64,000 bases of DNA from Vibrio anguillarum (GCF_001989995.2 NZ_JAHGUP010000017.1:124001-188000); one strand, 5' to 3'; shown: positions 10,073-20,417, counted from the first letter of the stretch. Made by a program: numbers and translations. Notes: generated by a model not told the origin, from the sequence alone.

Positions 10073-10384
10073 TTATTGTGAACTCGAAAGAACGATAGGG
10101 TCATGAAACCATCCCACTAGCCCCAGTTTACCCAGCACATCCACCACGACTTCACTGTGATGAATCAGTTCACATCCCTGTTCTATTCTTGCTTTTTTAA
10201 ATGCCATCAATACTTGTACGCAACTGCTGTCCAGAGCAGTGACTTGGGAAAGTTCAATGGCGATCTTCTCGCTATGAGACACAAAAGGGGTCAGCTGCTC
10301 AAACAAATTTCGAGCCTCATAAATCGTCAGTTCACCGTCAAGTTTTAACATTAATTGCTCATCGGTTTGGTGTGGAGTCAGCAT
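10073..10384 (-). CDS. STAS-domain protein in the chemotaxis operon
   Basis: A 103-residue single-domain protein resembling anti-sigma-factor antagonists (SpoIIAA/MlaB-like STAS fold). It has the first strand LMLKLDGELTIYEARNLFEQL and the characteristic loop VTALDSSCVQVLMAFKKA, where the first serine after Asp is the usual phosphorylation site. No partner kinase or anti-sigma factor is encoded in the window. It lies between cheY and cheA, 41 bases from the chosen cheA start, with AGGGGGG before its ATG. Its role in this pathway is not known to me; it could bind CheA or another partner in a phosphorylation-dependent way. Confidence 0.88.
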   Translation of the reverse strand: MLTPHQTDEQLMLKLDGELTIYEARNLFEQLTPFVSHSEKIAIELSQVTALDSSCVQVLMAFKKARIEQGCELIHHSEVVVDVLGKLGLVGWFHDPIVLSSSQ

Positions 10385-10393
10385 AATCCCCCC

Positions 10394-10762
10394 TTAGGCT
10401 TGGATCAGTTTTGCTACGGCGGCAAGCATCTGTTCAGGTGCAAAGGGTTTTACAACCCAAGCTTTCGCACCCGCAGCACGACCCTGTTCTTTCTTCGATG
10501 CCTCAGATTCAGTTGTGAGCATAATCACCGGCGTAAATTTTGTGTCTGGCCTTTGCTTCAGCTCTTTAAGTAAGGTAATGCCATCCATATTCGGCATATT
10601 TACGTCGCTGATGACCAAATGAACACGATTCCCGGCCAATTTGGATAATGCATCTTTACCATCATGAGCTTCGATCGTCTGATAGCCTGCTCCTTTTAAG
10701 GTCATACTCACAACCTGCCGAATTGAAGCCGAATCATCTACAACAAGTACCGTTTTGTTCAT
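10394..10762 (-). CDS. cheY: CheY-type response regulator
   Basis: Single receiver domain of 122 residues. It has acidic pair D9-D10, phosphoacceptor D53 in LVISDVNMPNMDG, the switch Thr in MLTTESE and the invariant Lys in WVVKPFAPE. The start at 10762 (MNKTVLVVDD) is supported by GAGGA upstream; the in-frame ATG at 10777 would add five residues. Placed between a receptor-like gene and the STAS gene, it should be the output regulator phosphorylated by this operon's CheA. The target (flagellar motor or other) cannot be read from the sequence. Confidence 0.95.
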   Translation of the reverse strand: MNKTVLVVDDSASIRQVVSMTLKGAGYQTIEAHDGKDALSKLAGNRVHLVISDVNMPNMDGITLLKELKQRPDTKFTPVIMLTTESEASKKEQGRAAGAKAWVVKPFAPEQMLAAVAKLIQA

Positions 10763-10794
10763 CACAGAGTTCCTCATTTATTCATTTACGGTTC

Positions 10795-11967
10795 TCAAAA
10801 GAAAGTAATGTCCGTGCTAGTCACCTTGCTTTTCACCTCAGTAACCTTGCCTTTGTGGCTTTCATGTTGTTCTATCATGGTGTAGTTCTTGGTCATTTTT
10901 TCCAGCCATTTTTGCGGGGATAATTCGCCTGCGATCGCATGATTGCTGTCTTGTTTGAGCAGCTCTAATGAGTCACTGAGTTCTTTGAGATTGGTGCTGA
11001 TTTGCTCTAATATTTGGCTTACTCGGTCTTGAAATTGCAATTTCACAATCACACTACTGATTGTTTCCTTCACCGAAAATGCATCTTCTTTTAACCGCTC
11101 AGACTGTTGCTGTAAGGTTTGTGCCATATCTTGGAAGTGGTTAATGACATAATCGATACGCTGCTCGGTTTGTTCCATTTGTTCACTCTCAGCCGCAATA
11201 GCCATTTCAGCCATCTTAAATGTAGTATTAATCGCATCACTGACAACGTTCACTTTCTCCGTCATGCTGCTAGCGATCTCCCTTGAACGCTGTGAAAGGT
11301 TACGCACTTCATCGGCCACCACTGCAAAACCTCGACCTGCCTCTCCTGCTCTGGCTGACTCAATGGCAGCATTAAGTGCTAATAAGTTGGTTTTTTCAGC
11401 AATGCCCACCACATCGGTTGCCATTTTTTTTAAATCGACTGTGTATTGATCAAGGCTGCGCATTTCATCAAGCATATGCTCTCTTGTCTTTTGGCTTTCT
11501 CTAAGCTCATCAACCGCTTTAGAAAGCATCGCTCGACAACGCTCAATTTCGCTCATTAAATTACGCTCATCTTTTAAGGTTGAGCCTTGCGAGAAGGAGA
11601 GTGCTTGTGAAAGCTGCGTGACAAGATCACCAAATTGCTGGCTCAGTTGAGTAACAGAATCGGTAAGTTGCACATTGGCTAAATCAATATGACGAGACCA
11701 CACTGGCAGAGATTGAGCAAAGAGAGGCTCTAAAGAATGATATCCATCCAGTTGGATCTCTTGTGTTTGAGAAAGGTGTTCAATTGTCTTTTTTTGCGCT
11801 TTGACTTGGGAAATGAAGGATTCGTAATTCCAAATTGCATAGCTAACACTAGCAAAAGTCACAAATAATAGAGCCCAAACACCAAAATGTGTTGGCTGTG
11901 GCATAAGAGCAACTATCGACAATAGCACTAAGGGCACGTAAACACGTACCAGCCTAATGAGGAGCAT
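10795..11967 (-). CDS. Short membrane-anchored chemoreceptor-like protein
   Basis: A 390-residue protein with two closely spaced N-terminal membrane segments (about 5-20 and 27-45), a short linker and then a coiled-coil signalling domain with tip [20 protein letters not shown] and [18 protein letters not shown]. It has no sizeable periplasmic sensor and no clear HAMP domain, so it probably senses a membrane or cytoplasmic cue. The C-terminus is VTSTDITFF, which does not fit the CheR pentapeptide pattern. It is the first gene of the leftward chemotaxis operon, so its promoter should also drive cheY to cheB. Confidence 0.9.
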   Translation of the reverse strand: MLLIRLVRVYVPLVLLSIVALMPQPTHFGVWALLFVTFASVSYAIWNYESFISQVKAQKKTIEHLSQTQEIQLDGYHSLEPLFAQSLPVWSRHIDLANVQLTDSVTQLSQQFGDLVTQLSQALSFSQGSTLKDERNLMSEIERCRAMLSKAVDELRESQKTREHMLDEMRSLDQYTVDLKKMATDVVGIAEKTNLLALNAAIESARAGEAGRGFAVVADEVRNLSQRSREIASSMTEKVNVVSDAINTTFKMAEMAIAAESEQMEQTEQRIDYVINHFQDMAQTLQQQSERLKEDAFSVKETISSVIVKLQFQDRVSQILEQISTNLKELSDSLELLKQDSNHAIAGELSPQKWLEKMTKNYTMIEQHESHKGKVTEVKSKVTSTDITFF

Positions 11968-12399
11968 GATTTATTATCCTTTAGCCATAAAACACTGACG
12001 AAAGCTATGACGTTATGTAAGAAGTTGTTATGCAACGCCTGGAGCTCATAACTAAAGATAGGAAAGCTTGGAGGAATCTGCAATGTAGTCGGCAGATGTA
12101 ATTTTACTTTTGTTGTTTTAGGTAATTTTAAACAGTCCACTCTTATCAATCAGAGTAACGATTGACTTTCGTTAAGTTCGGCTGAGTAACGTCATTGAGC
12201 CCTCTCCTCTGTACTCATAACATGACGCACTGATCGGATCACATTGGCTTTATTTTATTTAGCTATCTTTCCTAGAAATACATCACTAGAATCCATCGCT
12301 TTTCTGATCCTCCGCACATCGGTTAATCACGAAAACACAACATTGAACGAATTTAATCACCTAAACTTAAGCATCACATACTGTAATGAAATCAAATTC
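11968..12399. other. Divergent intergenic region, chemotaxis operon / HD-GYP gene
   Basis: 432 bases holding the promoters of two divergent units. I see no convincing sigma-54 (-24/-12) element, no long inverted repeat and no plausible small gene. A weak dyad CAATC...GATTG lies near 12147-12164. Promoter positions cannot be assigned with confidence. Confidence 0.5.
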
Positions 12400-13854
12400 A
12401 TGAATAATACCAAGCGAAACAACAGCCAACTCACCGCACTGCTCTACCTCTTAGCTGCGCTGCTATTTGCCACCTATGGCGGACGAATCTGTCCGATGTT
12501 GTCCAGTTTAAGCGCATTAGAAATCACCACTCATGTCACGATTAGTGTATTTTGTGCATGGGTAATGCGTCGATATGTCTTTATTCACCATCATTGGGCA
12601 AAAACAGAACAGTATGCAAAACTCGATAGTGTTTTGTTTTTTCTTGTCAGTATTCCACTCGCTCTTTATTACAATCAGCACTATCAATTCACCATCGATA
12701 GCAACGTAAAAGTCCTGTTTGGTTTAACACTGTTTGGTTTCTTTACCGGAAGCTTATTACAACTCATCGCTAAACGAGCCCAATATCGCCAGCACGCAGT
12801 ACAATTGAATCGTCAACAACTCCAAGGTGAAAGGCATTCGATTGTTAAGCAGATGATCGGGTTAATGATGCTGATGATCATCACTCTGACAGCCACACTC
12901 ACGATGGTCGCGGTGAAAGATCTTTTTTGGCTTGAACATAACCCTGCCAGTTTAATCAATGGGCATGGCAAGATAAGCATTATTAAAGAGTTTATTTATG
13001 TTTCTTTGGTTTTGGGCGGTTATGTGATCGCTATCCTCTGGCAGTGGGGAAGGCTGATGAAGCAAATATTGCACGCTCAAGAGCATTCGCTATGCCAAGT
13101 GACTCAAGGTGATATAGCACAACGCTTACCAATTTTTGAAAATAACGAGTTAGGTTCTGTAGCTTGGTTGACCAATCAAATGTTGGATAGCCTACAAAAC
13201 TCACAGGATGAAGTAAAAACCACGCGTGATGTCGCCATCGTCAGCCTAGCCGCTTTAGCTGAATCTCGCGATAATGAAACTGGCGCTCATATTTTACGTA
13301 CTCAAGAATATGTCAAAGTACTCGCGCAATATCTAAGCCAAAAACCGAAATATCAGCCTTTATTAACGCCCACTTATATTGATTTACTCTACAAATCAGC
13401 CCCATTACACGACGTCGGCAAAGTCGGTATCCCTGATGCCGTCCTACTGAAACCCGGCAAGCTCACCGATGATGAGTTCATTATTATGAAGGGGCACCCA
13501 GAGATCGGCGCACAAGCACTGTCGATTGCCGAGCAGCACCTTGGCACAAGTTCCTTTTTAGCAATCGCGAAAGAAATCGCCCTCACTCACCATGAAAAAT
13601 GGGATGGATCGGGCTATCCAAAACAACTCAAAGGGGAAGAGATTCCACTCTCAGGCCGTTTAATGGCACTGGCTGATGTATATGATGCGCTCATCTCAAA
13701 GCGCGTTTACAAACCCGCGTTTTCTCATGATGAAGCAAAAGCCATCATTCTACAGGGCGAAGCGACACATTTTGACCCACAAGTCGTAGAGGCTTTTTTG
13801 AGTGTTGAACAACAATTTGTCGCCATTGCCGCTCGCCATCAGGATAAACATTAA
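12400..13854 (+). CDS. Membrane HD-GYP cyclic-di-GMP phosphodiesterase
   Basis: Likely hydrolyses cyclic di-GMP. The 484-residue protein starts at ATG 12400 (MNNTKRNNSQ), giving a basic N-terminus before the first membrane segment; the longer open frame from 12244 is leader of unlikely composition. About five membrane segments occupy residues 10-225, followed by a HAMP-like linker (LPIFENNELGSVAWL). The HD-GYP domain has HDVGKVGIPD near residue 337, GHPEIGAQAL, and HHEKWDGSGYP near residue 397, then LADVYDAL. All metal ligands and the GYP signature are intact, so activity is expected. It stands between the chemotaxis operon and aspC, matching VC1295 next to VC1293 in V. cholerae from memory. 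Confidence 0.92.
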   Translation: MNNTKRNNSQLTALLYLLAALLFATYGGRICPMLSSLSALEITTHVTISVFCAWVMRRYVFIHHHWAKTEQYAKLDSVLFFLVSIPLALYYNQHYQFTIDSNVKVLFGLTLFGFFTGSLLQLIAKRAQYRQHAVQLNRQQLQGERHSIVKQMIGLMMLMIITLTATLTMVAVKDLFWLEHNPASLINGHGKISIIKEFIYVSLVLGGYVIAILWQWGRLMKQILHAQEHSLCQVTQGDIAQRLPIFENNELGSVAWLTNQMLDSLQNSQDEVKTTRDVAIVSLAALAESRDNETGAHILRTQEYVKVLAQYLSQKPKYQPLLTPTYIDLLYKSAPLHDVGKVGIPDAVLLKPGKLTDDEFIIMKGHPEIGAQALSIAEQHLGTSSFLAIAKEIALTHHEKWDGSGYPKQLKGEEIPLSGRLMALADVYDALISKRVYKPAFSHDEAKAIILQGEATHFDPQVVEAFLSVEQQFVAIAARHQDKH

Positions 13855-13865
13855 TCTCTTATTAC

Positions 13866-13932
13866 AGTAGCTCCTCCGCTCAATGGCAAAATATCGTATT
13901 TGATGATGAATTTTGCCGTTGAGCTGACTACT
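13866..13932. repeat. Long imperfect hairpin downstream of the HD-GYP gene
   Basis: GCTCAATGGCAAAAT at 13878-13892 pairs with ATTTTGCCGTTGAGC at 13910-13924 (one G-T type mismatch in 15), extended by AGTAG/CTACT at the outer ends. It begins 12 bases after the stop codon and has no T tract. It could be a terminator variant, an mRNA-stabilising stem, or a small mobile palindromic unit. Confidence 0.6.
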
Positions 13933-14145
13933 TCTCAAAGTAAAACCTATTTAATCTCCCCGCCTGAAAACGGTGGATGATAGAGTTTTTTTAAAAAAAT
14001 CGCCTTTTTGTTCATGATTCTTAGCCAACACAAATTATTTTCAGTTTTTCTGTTTTGTGTGTTGTAACGGATATTTCATAAAGGTATAAATACCTTAATT
14101 TTATGTTTCTAAAATCCCTTCTAACACTTTACATGGATGATGATT

Positions 14146-15336
14146 ATGTTTGAAAAAGTTGTCGCAGCTCCGGCTGACCCTATTCTTGGTTTAACCGAAG
14201 AGTTTAAAAAAGATCCTCGCACTGAAAAAATTAACCTCGGTGTTGGTATCTACAAAAATGAAGCAGGTGAAACACCTGTTCTTGCGACAGTAAAGAAAGC
14301 GGAAGCGGCGTTGCTTGAGTCTGAAAAGACCAAATCTTATCTCACCATTGAAGGTACTGCTGAATATGGGCTCGCGGTACAAAAACTGCTGTTTGGCGAT
14401 GAATCTGAGATTGTGACGCAAAAGCTCGCAAAAACGGCGCAAGCGCCGGGTGGTACTGGTGCACTGCGTGTAGCTGGTGAATTTATTAAGCGTCAAATCG
14501 GCGACGTGAAAGTGTGGATCAGCAACCCAACATGGGCAAACCATCACGGTGTTTTTAATGCGGCTGGTTTAGAAACCACGCAGTATTCGTACTACAATGC
14601 CGAAACGAAAGATAAAGATTTCGCAGCGATGCTTACCGATCTTGAGCAAGCTCAAGCGGGTGATATTGTTCTTCTACACGGGTGCTGCCACAACCCAACT
14701 GGCATTGATCCAACCGATAAAGAGTGGGAAACGTTAGCAAAATTAGTCGCTGATAAAGGGCTTCTTCCTCTGTTTGACTTTGCTTATCAAGGTTTTGCGA
14801 AAGGTGTTGAAGAAGACGCACAGGGCCTACGTACTTTTGCGAAATACAATAAAGAGATCTTAGTAGCGAGCTCATTCTCTAAAAACTTCGGTTTGTACAA
14901 TGAGCGCGTGGGTGCGTTTACCATCGTTGCTGGCTCAACAGATGTTGCTGAAACAGCTTTCTCACAAATCAAAGCGATCATTCGTTCCATTTACTCAAAC
15001 CCACCAGCGCACGGTGCTGCTGTGGTTACTTATATCCTCAACAACGCCGAACTGCGCGCAGAATGGGAAAACGAAGTGACTGAAATGCGTGAACGTATTC
15101 AAGAGATGCGTGAGCTGTTTGTTACCACCCTAAAAGCCGAAGGTGTGAAGGCTGATTTTAGCTTTATTGAACGTCAAAATGGCATGTTCTCTTTTTCTGG
15201 TTTGAACAAGGAACAAGTTGCTCGTCTGAAAGATGAATTGGCAATTTACATCGTCGGTTCCGGCCGTATCAGTGTGGCAGGCATGACGAAATCGAATATG
15301 GGCCCACTGTGCAAAGGTATTGCAGCGGTTCTATAA
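14146..15336 (+). CDS. aspC: Aspartate/aromatic aminotransferase
   Basis: PLP-dependent class I aminotransferase converting oxaloacetate and glutamate to aspartate and 2-oxoglutarate, usually also accepting aromatic amino acids. The 396-residue length equals E. coli AspC. Visible features are the N-terminal [19 protein letters not shown], the cofactor loop [11 protein letters not shown], the [13 protein letters not shown] segment, the PLP lysine in [15 protein letters not shown] and the substrate arginine in [13 protein letters not shown] 14146 is chosen for the family N-terminus over ATGs at 14137 and 14140. It is monocistronic with its own terminator. Confidence 0.96.
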   Translation: MFEKVVAAPADPILGLTEEFKKDPRTEKINLGVGIYKNEAGETPVLATVKKAEAALLESEKTKSYLTIEGTAEYGLAVQKLLFGDESEIVTQKLAKTAQAPGGTGALRVAGEFIKRQIGDVKVWISNPTWANHHGVFNAAGLETTQYSYYNAETKDKDFAAMLTDLEQAQAGDIVLLHGCCHNPTGIDPTDKEWETLAKLVADKGLLPLFDFAYQGFAKGVEEDAQGLRTFAKYNKEILVASSFSKNFGLYNERVGAFTIVAGSTDVAETAFSQIKAIIRSIYSNPPAHGAAVVTYILNNAELRAEWENEVTEMRERIQEMRELFVTTLKAEGVKADFSFIERQNGMFSFSGLNKEQVARLKDELAIYIVGSGRISVAGMTKSNMGPLCKGIAAVL

Positions 15337-15361
15337 TCGATAATGATAAGAAATAGACAAC

Positions 15362-15392
15362 AATAGCCGCCACTTGTCGGCTATTTTTTTAT
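15362..15392 (+). terminator. Rho-independent terminator of aspC
   Basis: AATAGCCG at 15362-15369 pairs with CGGCTATT at 15378-15385 and continues into seven or more T residues, 25 bases after the stop codon. Confidence 0.92.
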
Positions 15393-15510
15393 CTTCAATT
15401 CACTGAAATGACACTTGATTCACCTCAAAGCGCGTACACTTTCCCCTCTTGCCTGCAAAGCACGTTCTTTTCATGTACTATAACTCTCTGAATCCTATGT
15501 CCAATGCCAC

Positions 15511-15544
15511 CGATGTAACCGGATCCCTTTGACAAGTTACATCG
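15511..15544 (+). promoter_or_regulatory. Inverted repeat in the leader of the cNMP/CBS/DUF294 gene
   Basis: CGATGTAAC at 15511-15519 is perfectly mirrored by GTTACATCG at 15536-15544 with a 16-base loop, about 60 bases before the start codon. It could be a repressor dyad or a leader hairpin; no T tract follows. Confidence 0.5.
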
Positions 15545-15605
15545 TTTAGCTGGCTCACGACGTCAGAATCCCACAATATGAATTCCGAAACACAAGGAAG
15601 CCTCC

Positions 15606-17495
15606 ATGGAAGCAGAATTAATTGAAATCAAGAACTTCCTTGCTCAGTATCCACCGTTCAATGAACTACCTGAAGAAACACTGATCGAAGTGACGCAGAG
15701 CGTAGAAATCTCCTATTTTCGACAAGGTACACCCATCATTCATTTTGGTGATCATATCCAAGACTTATATTTGATCCGCAGCGGCGTCGTCGAGGTATAC
15801 CGTCGCAAAGGCGAATTATACAACCGCCTAACCGAAGGCGGTTTATTTGGTCAAATGGGGCTATTGACCAATAACCGTGTTCGTTTTCCGGTCACAGCGA
15901 TTGAAGATACGCTGGTTTATTGTATTCCAGAGGCAAGGTTTCAGGATTTATATGACAACTATGATTCCTTTGCTGATTTCGTTGAAGTGCAAGATAACGC
16001 ACGCCTTCGCCAAGCCGTACTGAGTAAAACAGAGCAGAATGATCTCACCACCTCGAAAGTGCGAACCTTACTCAGCCGAGAAGCCCCTTTCGTTTACAAA
16101 ACAGAAACCATTCAACATGCGGCGATCAAGATGGCGGAAGAGAGTATCTCTTCACTGCTGGTGATTGACCCTGATATTTTGCAAGAGAGTGACGACGATA
16201 ACAGCCCAGTAATCGGCATCCTGACTGACCGAGATCTCTGCACGCGTGTATTAGCCGTTGGCATCGATCCTAATCACCTCGTCACGGAAGTGATGACAAC
16301 GGAGGTTATCTCATTAGATCATAATGCTTATGTCTATGAGGCCATGCTAAAAATGCTTCGGTACAATGTTCATCATCTTCCTATACTCAAAGAAAAAAAG
16401 CCGATCGGTATCATTGAAGCGACCGACATTGTTCGCTACGAATCACAAAACTCATTGCTGCTCGTCAGTCGCATCTTCCAGCAACAAAGCGTTGAAGAGT
16501 TAGCCACACTGTCGCACCAAGTCAAAGACAGTTTTGTTCGTTTAGTCAATGAAGATGCAAACTCACATATGATCGGCACGGCGATGTCAGTGATTGGCCG
16601 TAGCTTTAAACAAAGAATCATTGAACTTGCTGAAGAATTACTAGGCTCGCCGCCTATTCCATACTGCTTTTTAGCCTTGGGTTCTATGGGCCGTGACGAA
16701 CAGTTAATTGTCACGGACCAAGATAACGCTTTAATTTTGGACGATAGCTATGAAGAAACACAGCATGGTGCTTATTTCGAAGCGTTCGCCAAATTTGTCT
16801 GCGACAGCTTAGATCAATGCGGTTACAGCTACTGTACGGGGGACATTATGGCCAGCAACCCGATGTGGCGTATGACTCGTAAAGAATGGGAAGCCTGCTT
16901 TGCCGATTGGATAGATAACCCTAACCCTAAGGCGCTATTGAATGCATCCATCTTTTTTGACTTATACGGGGTGTGTGGCAGGACCAAATGGGCAGAACAA
17001 CTGAATGGGTTTATTGTCCGTCGAGCACGCAAAAATAATCGATTTCTTGCATGCCTTGCACGAAATGCGCTGAACCGCACGCCACCATTGGGGTTTTTCA
17101 AAGACTTTGTGATGGAAAAAGATGGACGACACAATAACACCATCAATTTAAAACGTCGCGGCACTGCACCGTTAGCGGATTTAATCCGTGTGCATGCATT
17201 GGCTGTCGGTTCACGTTCTACCAACTCGTTTGAACGTTTGGATGACATCATTGAAGCCGGAATTCTACCCAAAGGACGGGCGCAAGATCTGCGTGATGCA
17301 ATGGAGTTTATCGCGATGGTACGCATTCGCCACCAAGCGGCTGACGTTGAACAAGAAATAGAGCCAGATAACAATATCGAGCCAGAAAACCTATCTGATT
17401 TTGAAAGACGTAACTTAAAAGATGCGTTTCAAATCCTAAGCAATGCGCAAAATTTCTTGAAATTCCGTTATCAAGCCAGCAATAACTTTAAGTGA
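15606..17495 (+). CDS. cNMP-binding / CBS-pair / DUF294 nucleotidyltransferase-like protein
   Basis: A 629-residue cytoplasmic signalling protein. Residues about 15-140 form a cyclic-nucleotide-binding-like barrel (IIHFGDHIQDLYLIRSGVVE, GGLFGQMGLL). Residues about 155-280 hold two CBS motifs. The DUF294 nucleotidyltransferase-like domain follows, with LGSMGRDEQLIVTDQDNAL, and then a DUF294_C helical domain. The GSxGRxEQ...TDQD motif is intact, so nucleotide transfer is possible, but the substrate is not established for this family. GAAGCC precedes the ATG. It overlaps the downstream exonuclease gene if that starts at GTG 17492, indicating one operon. This pair often accompanies acetate metabolism genes elsewhere; none are here. 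Confidence 0.92.
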   Translation: MEAELIEIKNFLAQYPPFNELPEETLIEVTQSVEISYFRQGTPIIHFGDHIQDLYLIRSGVVEVYRRKGELYNRLTEGGLFGQMGLLTNNRVRFPVTAIEDTLVYCIPEARFQDLYDNYDSFADFVEVQDNARLRQAVLSKTEQNDLTTSKVRTLLSREAPFVYKTETIQHAAIKMAEESISSLLVIDPDILQESDDDNSPVIGILTDRDLCTRVLAVGIDPNHLVTEVMTTEVISLDHNAYVYEAMLKMLRYNVHHLPILKEKKPIGIIEATDIVRYESQNSLLLVSRIFQQQSVEELATLSHQVKDSFVRLVNEDANSHMIGTAMSVIGRSFKQRIIELAEELLGSPPIPYCFLALGSMGRDEQLIVTDQDNALILDDSYEETQHGAYFEAFAKFVCDSLDQCGYSYCTGDIMASNPMWRMTRKEWEACFADWIDNPNPKALLNASIFFDLYGVCGRTKWAEQLNGFIVRRARKNNRFLACLARNALNRTPPLGFFKDFVMEKDGRHNNTINLKRRGTAPLADLIRVHALAVGSRSTNSFERLDDIIEAGILPKGRAQDLRDAMEFIAMVRIRHQAADVEQEIEPDNNIEPENLSDFERRNLKDAFQILSNAQNFLKFRYQASNNFK

Positions 17496-17500
17496 AAGTG

Positions 17501-18220
17501 ATGATTAAACAATGGTTTCAAAAACCGAGCATCGATTGGGTAGCAAAATATGCCAATAAGCAGTCGTTGGTTAACCATCCGTTACTCAAAGATTTTTATT
17601 CAAGGCCGATTGCTAAGGGTTGCACGCCAATCGATGAAATAGAGTTTGTCGCTTTAGATTTGGAAACAACCGGGTTAAGTGCGCAGCATGATGACATTAT
17701 CACCATTGGCTTGGTGCCTTTTACCTTAAACCGTATCTATCTCAACCGCTCTAAACATTGGATAGTTCGGCCACGCCAAGCGTTAAAAGAGGATTCGGTG
17801 GTTATCCATGGCATCACACACAACGATATTTTAGATGCGCCAGATTTGGCAGAAGTGCAGGAGTCGATACTGAAGGCCTTATCTGGAAAAATTGTTGTGG
17901 TCCATTACCGTCATATTGAACGTAACTTTCTCAATCAAGCATTAAAAGTGCGATTGGGTGAAGGCATTGAGTTCCCGGTGATCGATACTTTGCAATTGGA
18001 AACGCAAATTCAACAACGGTTACATGGAGGTTTATGGAACCAGTTAAAAGGGCAAAAACCACAATCAGTGCGTTTAGGGCAAGCGCGAGCGCGTTATGGG
18101 CTACCAGCGTACACTCCACACCACGCTTTAGTTGATGCTATTGCCACCGCGGAATTATTCCAAGCACAAATCGCTCATCATTTTGATCGGCAGCAAAGTG
18201 TCCGAACGTTGTGGCTATAA
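17501..18220 (+). CDS. DEDDh-type 3'-5' exonuclease
   Basis: Exonuclease of the DnaQ/PolC proofreading fold. Motif I is FVALDLETTGLSAQHDDIITIG, here split as FVALDLETTG with the two acidic metal ligands. Motif II is VVHYRHIERNFL and motif III is HHALVDAIATAEL with the catalytic His and Asp. About 239 residues from ATG 17501; an in-frame GTG at 17492 overlaps the upstream stop codon and may be the true coupled start. It is co-transcribed with the DUF294 protein, a common pairing, but the shared substrate is unknown to me. Confidence 0.9.
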   Translation: MIKQWFQKPSIDWVAKYANKQSLVNHPLLKDFYSRPIAKGCTPIDEIEFVALDLETTGLSAQHDDIITIGLVPFTLNRIYLNRSKHWIVRPRQALKEDSVVIHGITHNDILDAPDLAEVQESILKALSGKIVVVHYRHIERNFLNQALKVRLGEGIEFPVIDTLQLETQIQQRLHGGLWNQLKGQKPQSVRLGQARARYGLPAYTPHHALVDAIATAELFQAQIAHHFDRQQSVRTLWL

Positions 18221-18280
18221 CTTTTTGATTATCCTTTCAAGGGATTCTTTCAAGGTTTAGTACCGTGATCGACACGAGCA

Positions 18281-18315
18281 AAAAAAGAGGAACCCATGTT
18301 AGGTTCCTCTTTTTT
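18281..18315. terminator. Bidirectional terminator between the exonuclease and chemoreceptor genes
   Basis: AAAAAAGAGGAACC pairs perfectly with GGTTCCTCTTTTTT around a 7-base loop, giving T tracts on both strands for the two converging genes. Confidence 0.93.
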
Positions 18316-18351
18316 AATCACATCTCGCCTTGCTGCTTTTACGCTTAGAAC

Positions 18352-20235
18352 TTACAGCTTAAAGCGACGAATTTCATTTTCTAACTGATGCGAAAGCTCA
18401 GAAAGTTGTGATGCTTGTGCGGCTGCTTCATGCGCTTCTTGTGCAAGATCGTTAGACACATCGCGGATCCCTTCCGTGTTGCGAGTAATTTCCGACGTCA
18501 CAGAAGCTTGCTCTTCAGCGGCCGAGGCAATTTGCGTCGCCATGTCACTGATGCGCTCAACTGAATTATGAATTTGCATCAAACTTGCTGCAGCGGCGTT
18601 CGCATCATCTACACTGGTTCCAGCAAGCATACGGCTATCACCCATAATGCCAACCGCTTTACCCGTCGTTGATTGCAACGTTTCGATCATCTGCTGAATT
18701 TCTTTTGTCGAAGCATGTGTACGTTGACTAAGCACACGAACTTCATCGGCAACCACCGCAAAGCCACGACCTTGCTCACCAGCACGTGCAGCTTCAATCG
18801 CAGCATTCAATGCTAGCAGGTTAGTTTGCTCTGCTATGTTTTGAATAGTCGCCAGAATCGTATTGATGTGTTTACCGTGTGCTTCCAGCTCAAGGATAAC
18901 ATCAGTGGCCACTTGAACTTCTTGAGCCAGATTTTGAATCGAACCTTGTGTTTGTGAAACTTGATTCGAGCCATGTACGCAAGCCGTTACCGCTTCGCCA
19001 GAGTTCTGAGCGGTATGATCTGCGTTACCGGCAATCTCTTGTGTAGCTGCGGCCATTTCATTGATGGCCGTAGCCACCATATTAATTTCATCTTGTTGTA
19101 AACGGATACGCGCACTACGCTCTTTGGCTTGAGCGGCCGTCTGTTTTGACTGTTCAGACAACGCAGCAGAAACAAAGCTGAGTTTAGAAACCATGGTGTG
19201 CATATTACCGACAAAGGTATTAAAGTTTTGTGCTAATTGCCCAACTTCATCATCACTTCTTGGTTCAAGACGTTGAGTTAAATCACCGTCTCCGGAAGCA
19301 ATTTCCTCTAAGGCTTTGGATACTCGGCTAAGATCTCTAAACAGAAAGCTCACTAACCAAGAGACGATCACAATCACAGCGATAGTAATCACAAGTGCAG
19401 TCACAATTAGGTCAATGAGCAAGGATGTATGCGCTGCTTCTTCCGTTGCACGATCCATTTGGATAGCAAAGATCCAATCGGTTTGCGGCACTTTGGCGAA
19501 GTAAAATAGCTTATCAACACCTTGTAATGACGCGTCTTCAACGGTACCTGAAGCCACTGCTTGCTCTATCATGTTCATCGTCAACGTCTTCGACAATGAC
19601 GACACTGGTTTTAATAAGAAATTTTTATCTGGATGCGCTAAAAAGGTTCCATCTTGCGCATCAATCAACATCGCGTAGGCATTTTTGCCCGCATCTAAAC
19701 TGATGACATCTTGGATCAACTGATCGATTAACACATCGGCACCAACGACGCCGACAAATTGCCCATTGCGACGCACAGGATCTGCAATTGTCACCAACAG
19801 TGCATTGGTGATCGCGTCTTTATAAGCGGTGGTGATAATTTGTTTATTCGCTGAAACGGCATCTTTATACCAAGGACGTTGGCGAGGATCATAGTCAGCA
19901 CGGTTACGCTCAGGGTGTGAACGATACATCTCACCTTGCGGTGTGCCAAAGAAAATATCATCAAAGCCACCCGCTTTGCGAGCTTGCTGTAAGAAAGGAA
20001 CGACATCATCTTGAGCGGTGTAGTCATTAAAAGCGGTTGAGATCTCTTTACGGACCACAATCCAGTCCGAAATGCCTTTCGCAGCGGCAGCTGACAAGCT
20101 TTCTGCCCGCGAATATACGCCATTTCGAGTTTGTTCAAAGAGTTGATCAGCGGCTAGCCAAGTCAACGCGCTCGCCATAACGACGACGGCAGAAAGACTG
20201 GCACCGATTAACTTTTGCTTTAAGGTTAATTTCAT
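18352..20235 (-). CDS. Methyl-accepting chemotaxis protein with dCache sensor
   Basis: A 627-residue receptor with TM1 at about 10-30, a double-Cache periplasmic sensor at about 35-270, TM2 at about 275-298, HAMP and the signalling domain ([38 protein letters not shown]). The membrane-distal Cache module contains [33 protein letters not shown] and GVVGADV. This resembles the known amino-acid-binding dCache pattern (Arg, Trp-Tyr, Tyr, Asp), so an amino acid ligand is likely by family knowledge. It is monocistronic, with a terminator after it. Confidence 0.94.
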   Translation of the reverse strand: MKLTLKQKLIGASLSAVVVMASALTWLAADQLFEQTRNGVYSRAESLSAAAAKGISDWIVVRKEISTAFNDYTAQDDVVPFLQQARKAGGFDDIFFGTPQGEMYRSHPERNRADYDPRQRPWYKDAVSANKQIITTAYKDAITNALLVTIADPVRRNGQFVGVVGADVLIDQLIQDVISLDAGKNAYAMLIDAQDGTFLAHPDKNFLLKPVSSLSKTLTMNMIEQAVASGTVEDASLQGVDKLFYFAKVPQTDWIFAIQMDRATEEAAHTSLLIDLIVTALVITIAVIVIVSWLVSFLFRDLSRVSKALEEIASGDGDLTQRLEPRSDDEVGQLAQNFNTFVGNMHTMVSKLSFVSAALSEQSKQTAAQAKERSARIRLQQDEINMVATAINEMAAATQEIAGNADHTAQNSGEAVTACVHGSNQVSQTQGSIQNLAQEVQVATDVILELEAHGKHINTILATIQNIAEQTNLLALNAAIEAARAGEQGRGFAVVADEVRVLSQRTHASTKEIQQMIETLQSTTGKAVGIMGDSRMLAGTSVDDANAAAASLMQIHNSVERISDMATQIASAAEEQASVTSEITRNTEGIRDVSNDLAQEAHEAAAQASQLSELSHQLENEIRRFKL

Positions 20236-20391
20236 TGGTTTGCAGAATGTTAGATACAGGAACGGAGGCGAATATTAACCAGATTTAACACAAGATGCAC
20301 GAAATATATGTCGAATTCTGACACAAGATAACCATTTGCTTTTCTTAGTATTTTAGCAAAACACTCTAATGACGATCGTCAAAAAAACATC

Positions 20392-20417
20392 AAAAAAGGC
20401 GACTTTCGTCGCCTTTT
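20392..20417. terminator. Terminator downstream of the BCCT transporter gene
   Basis: GGCGAC at 20398-20403 pairs with GTCGCC at 20408-20413 around TTTC, flanked by A6 and T4. It serves the leftward BCCT gene and insulates the next receptor gene. Confidence 0.85.

Noticed and set aside
12244..12399. N-terminal extension of the HD-GYP protein from ATG 12244
   Set aside because: The added segment has no coding character, and ATG 12400 gives a proper basic N-terminus before the first membrane helix.
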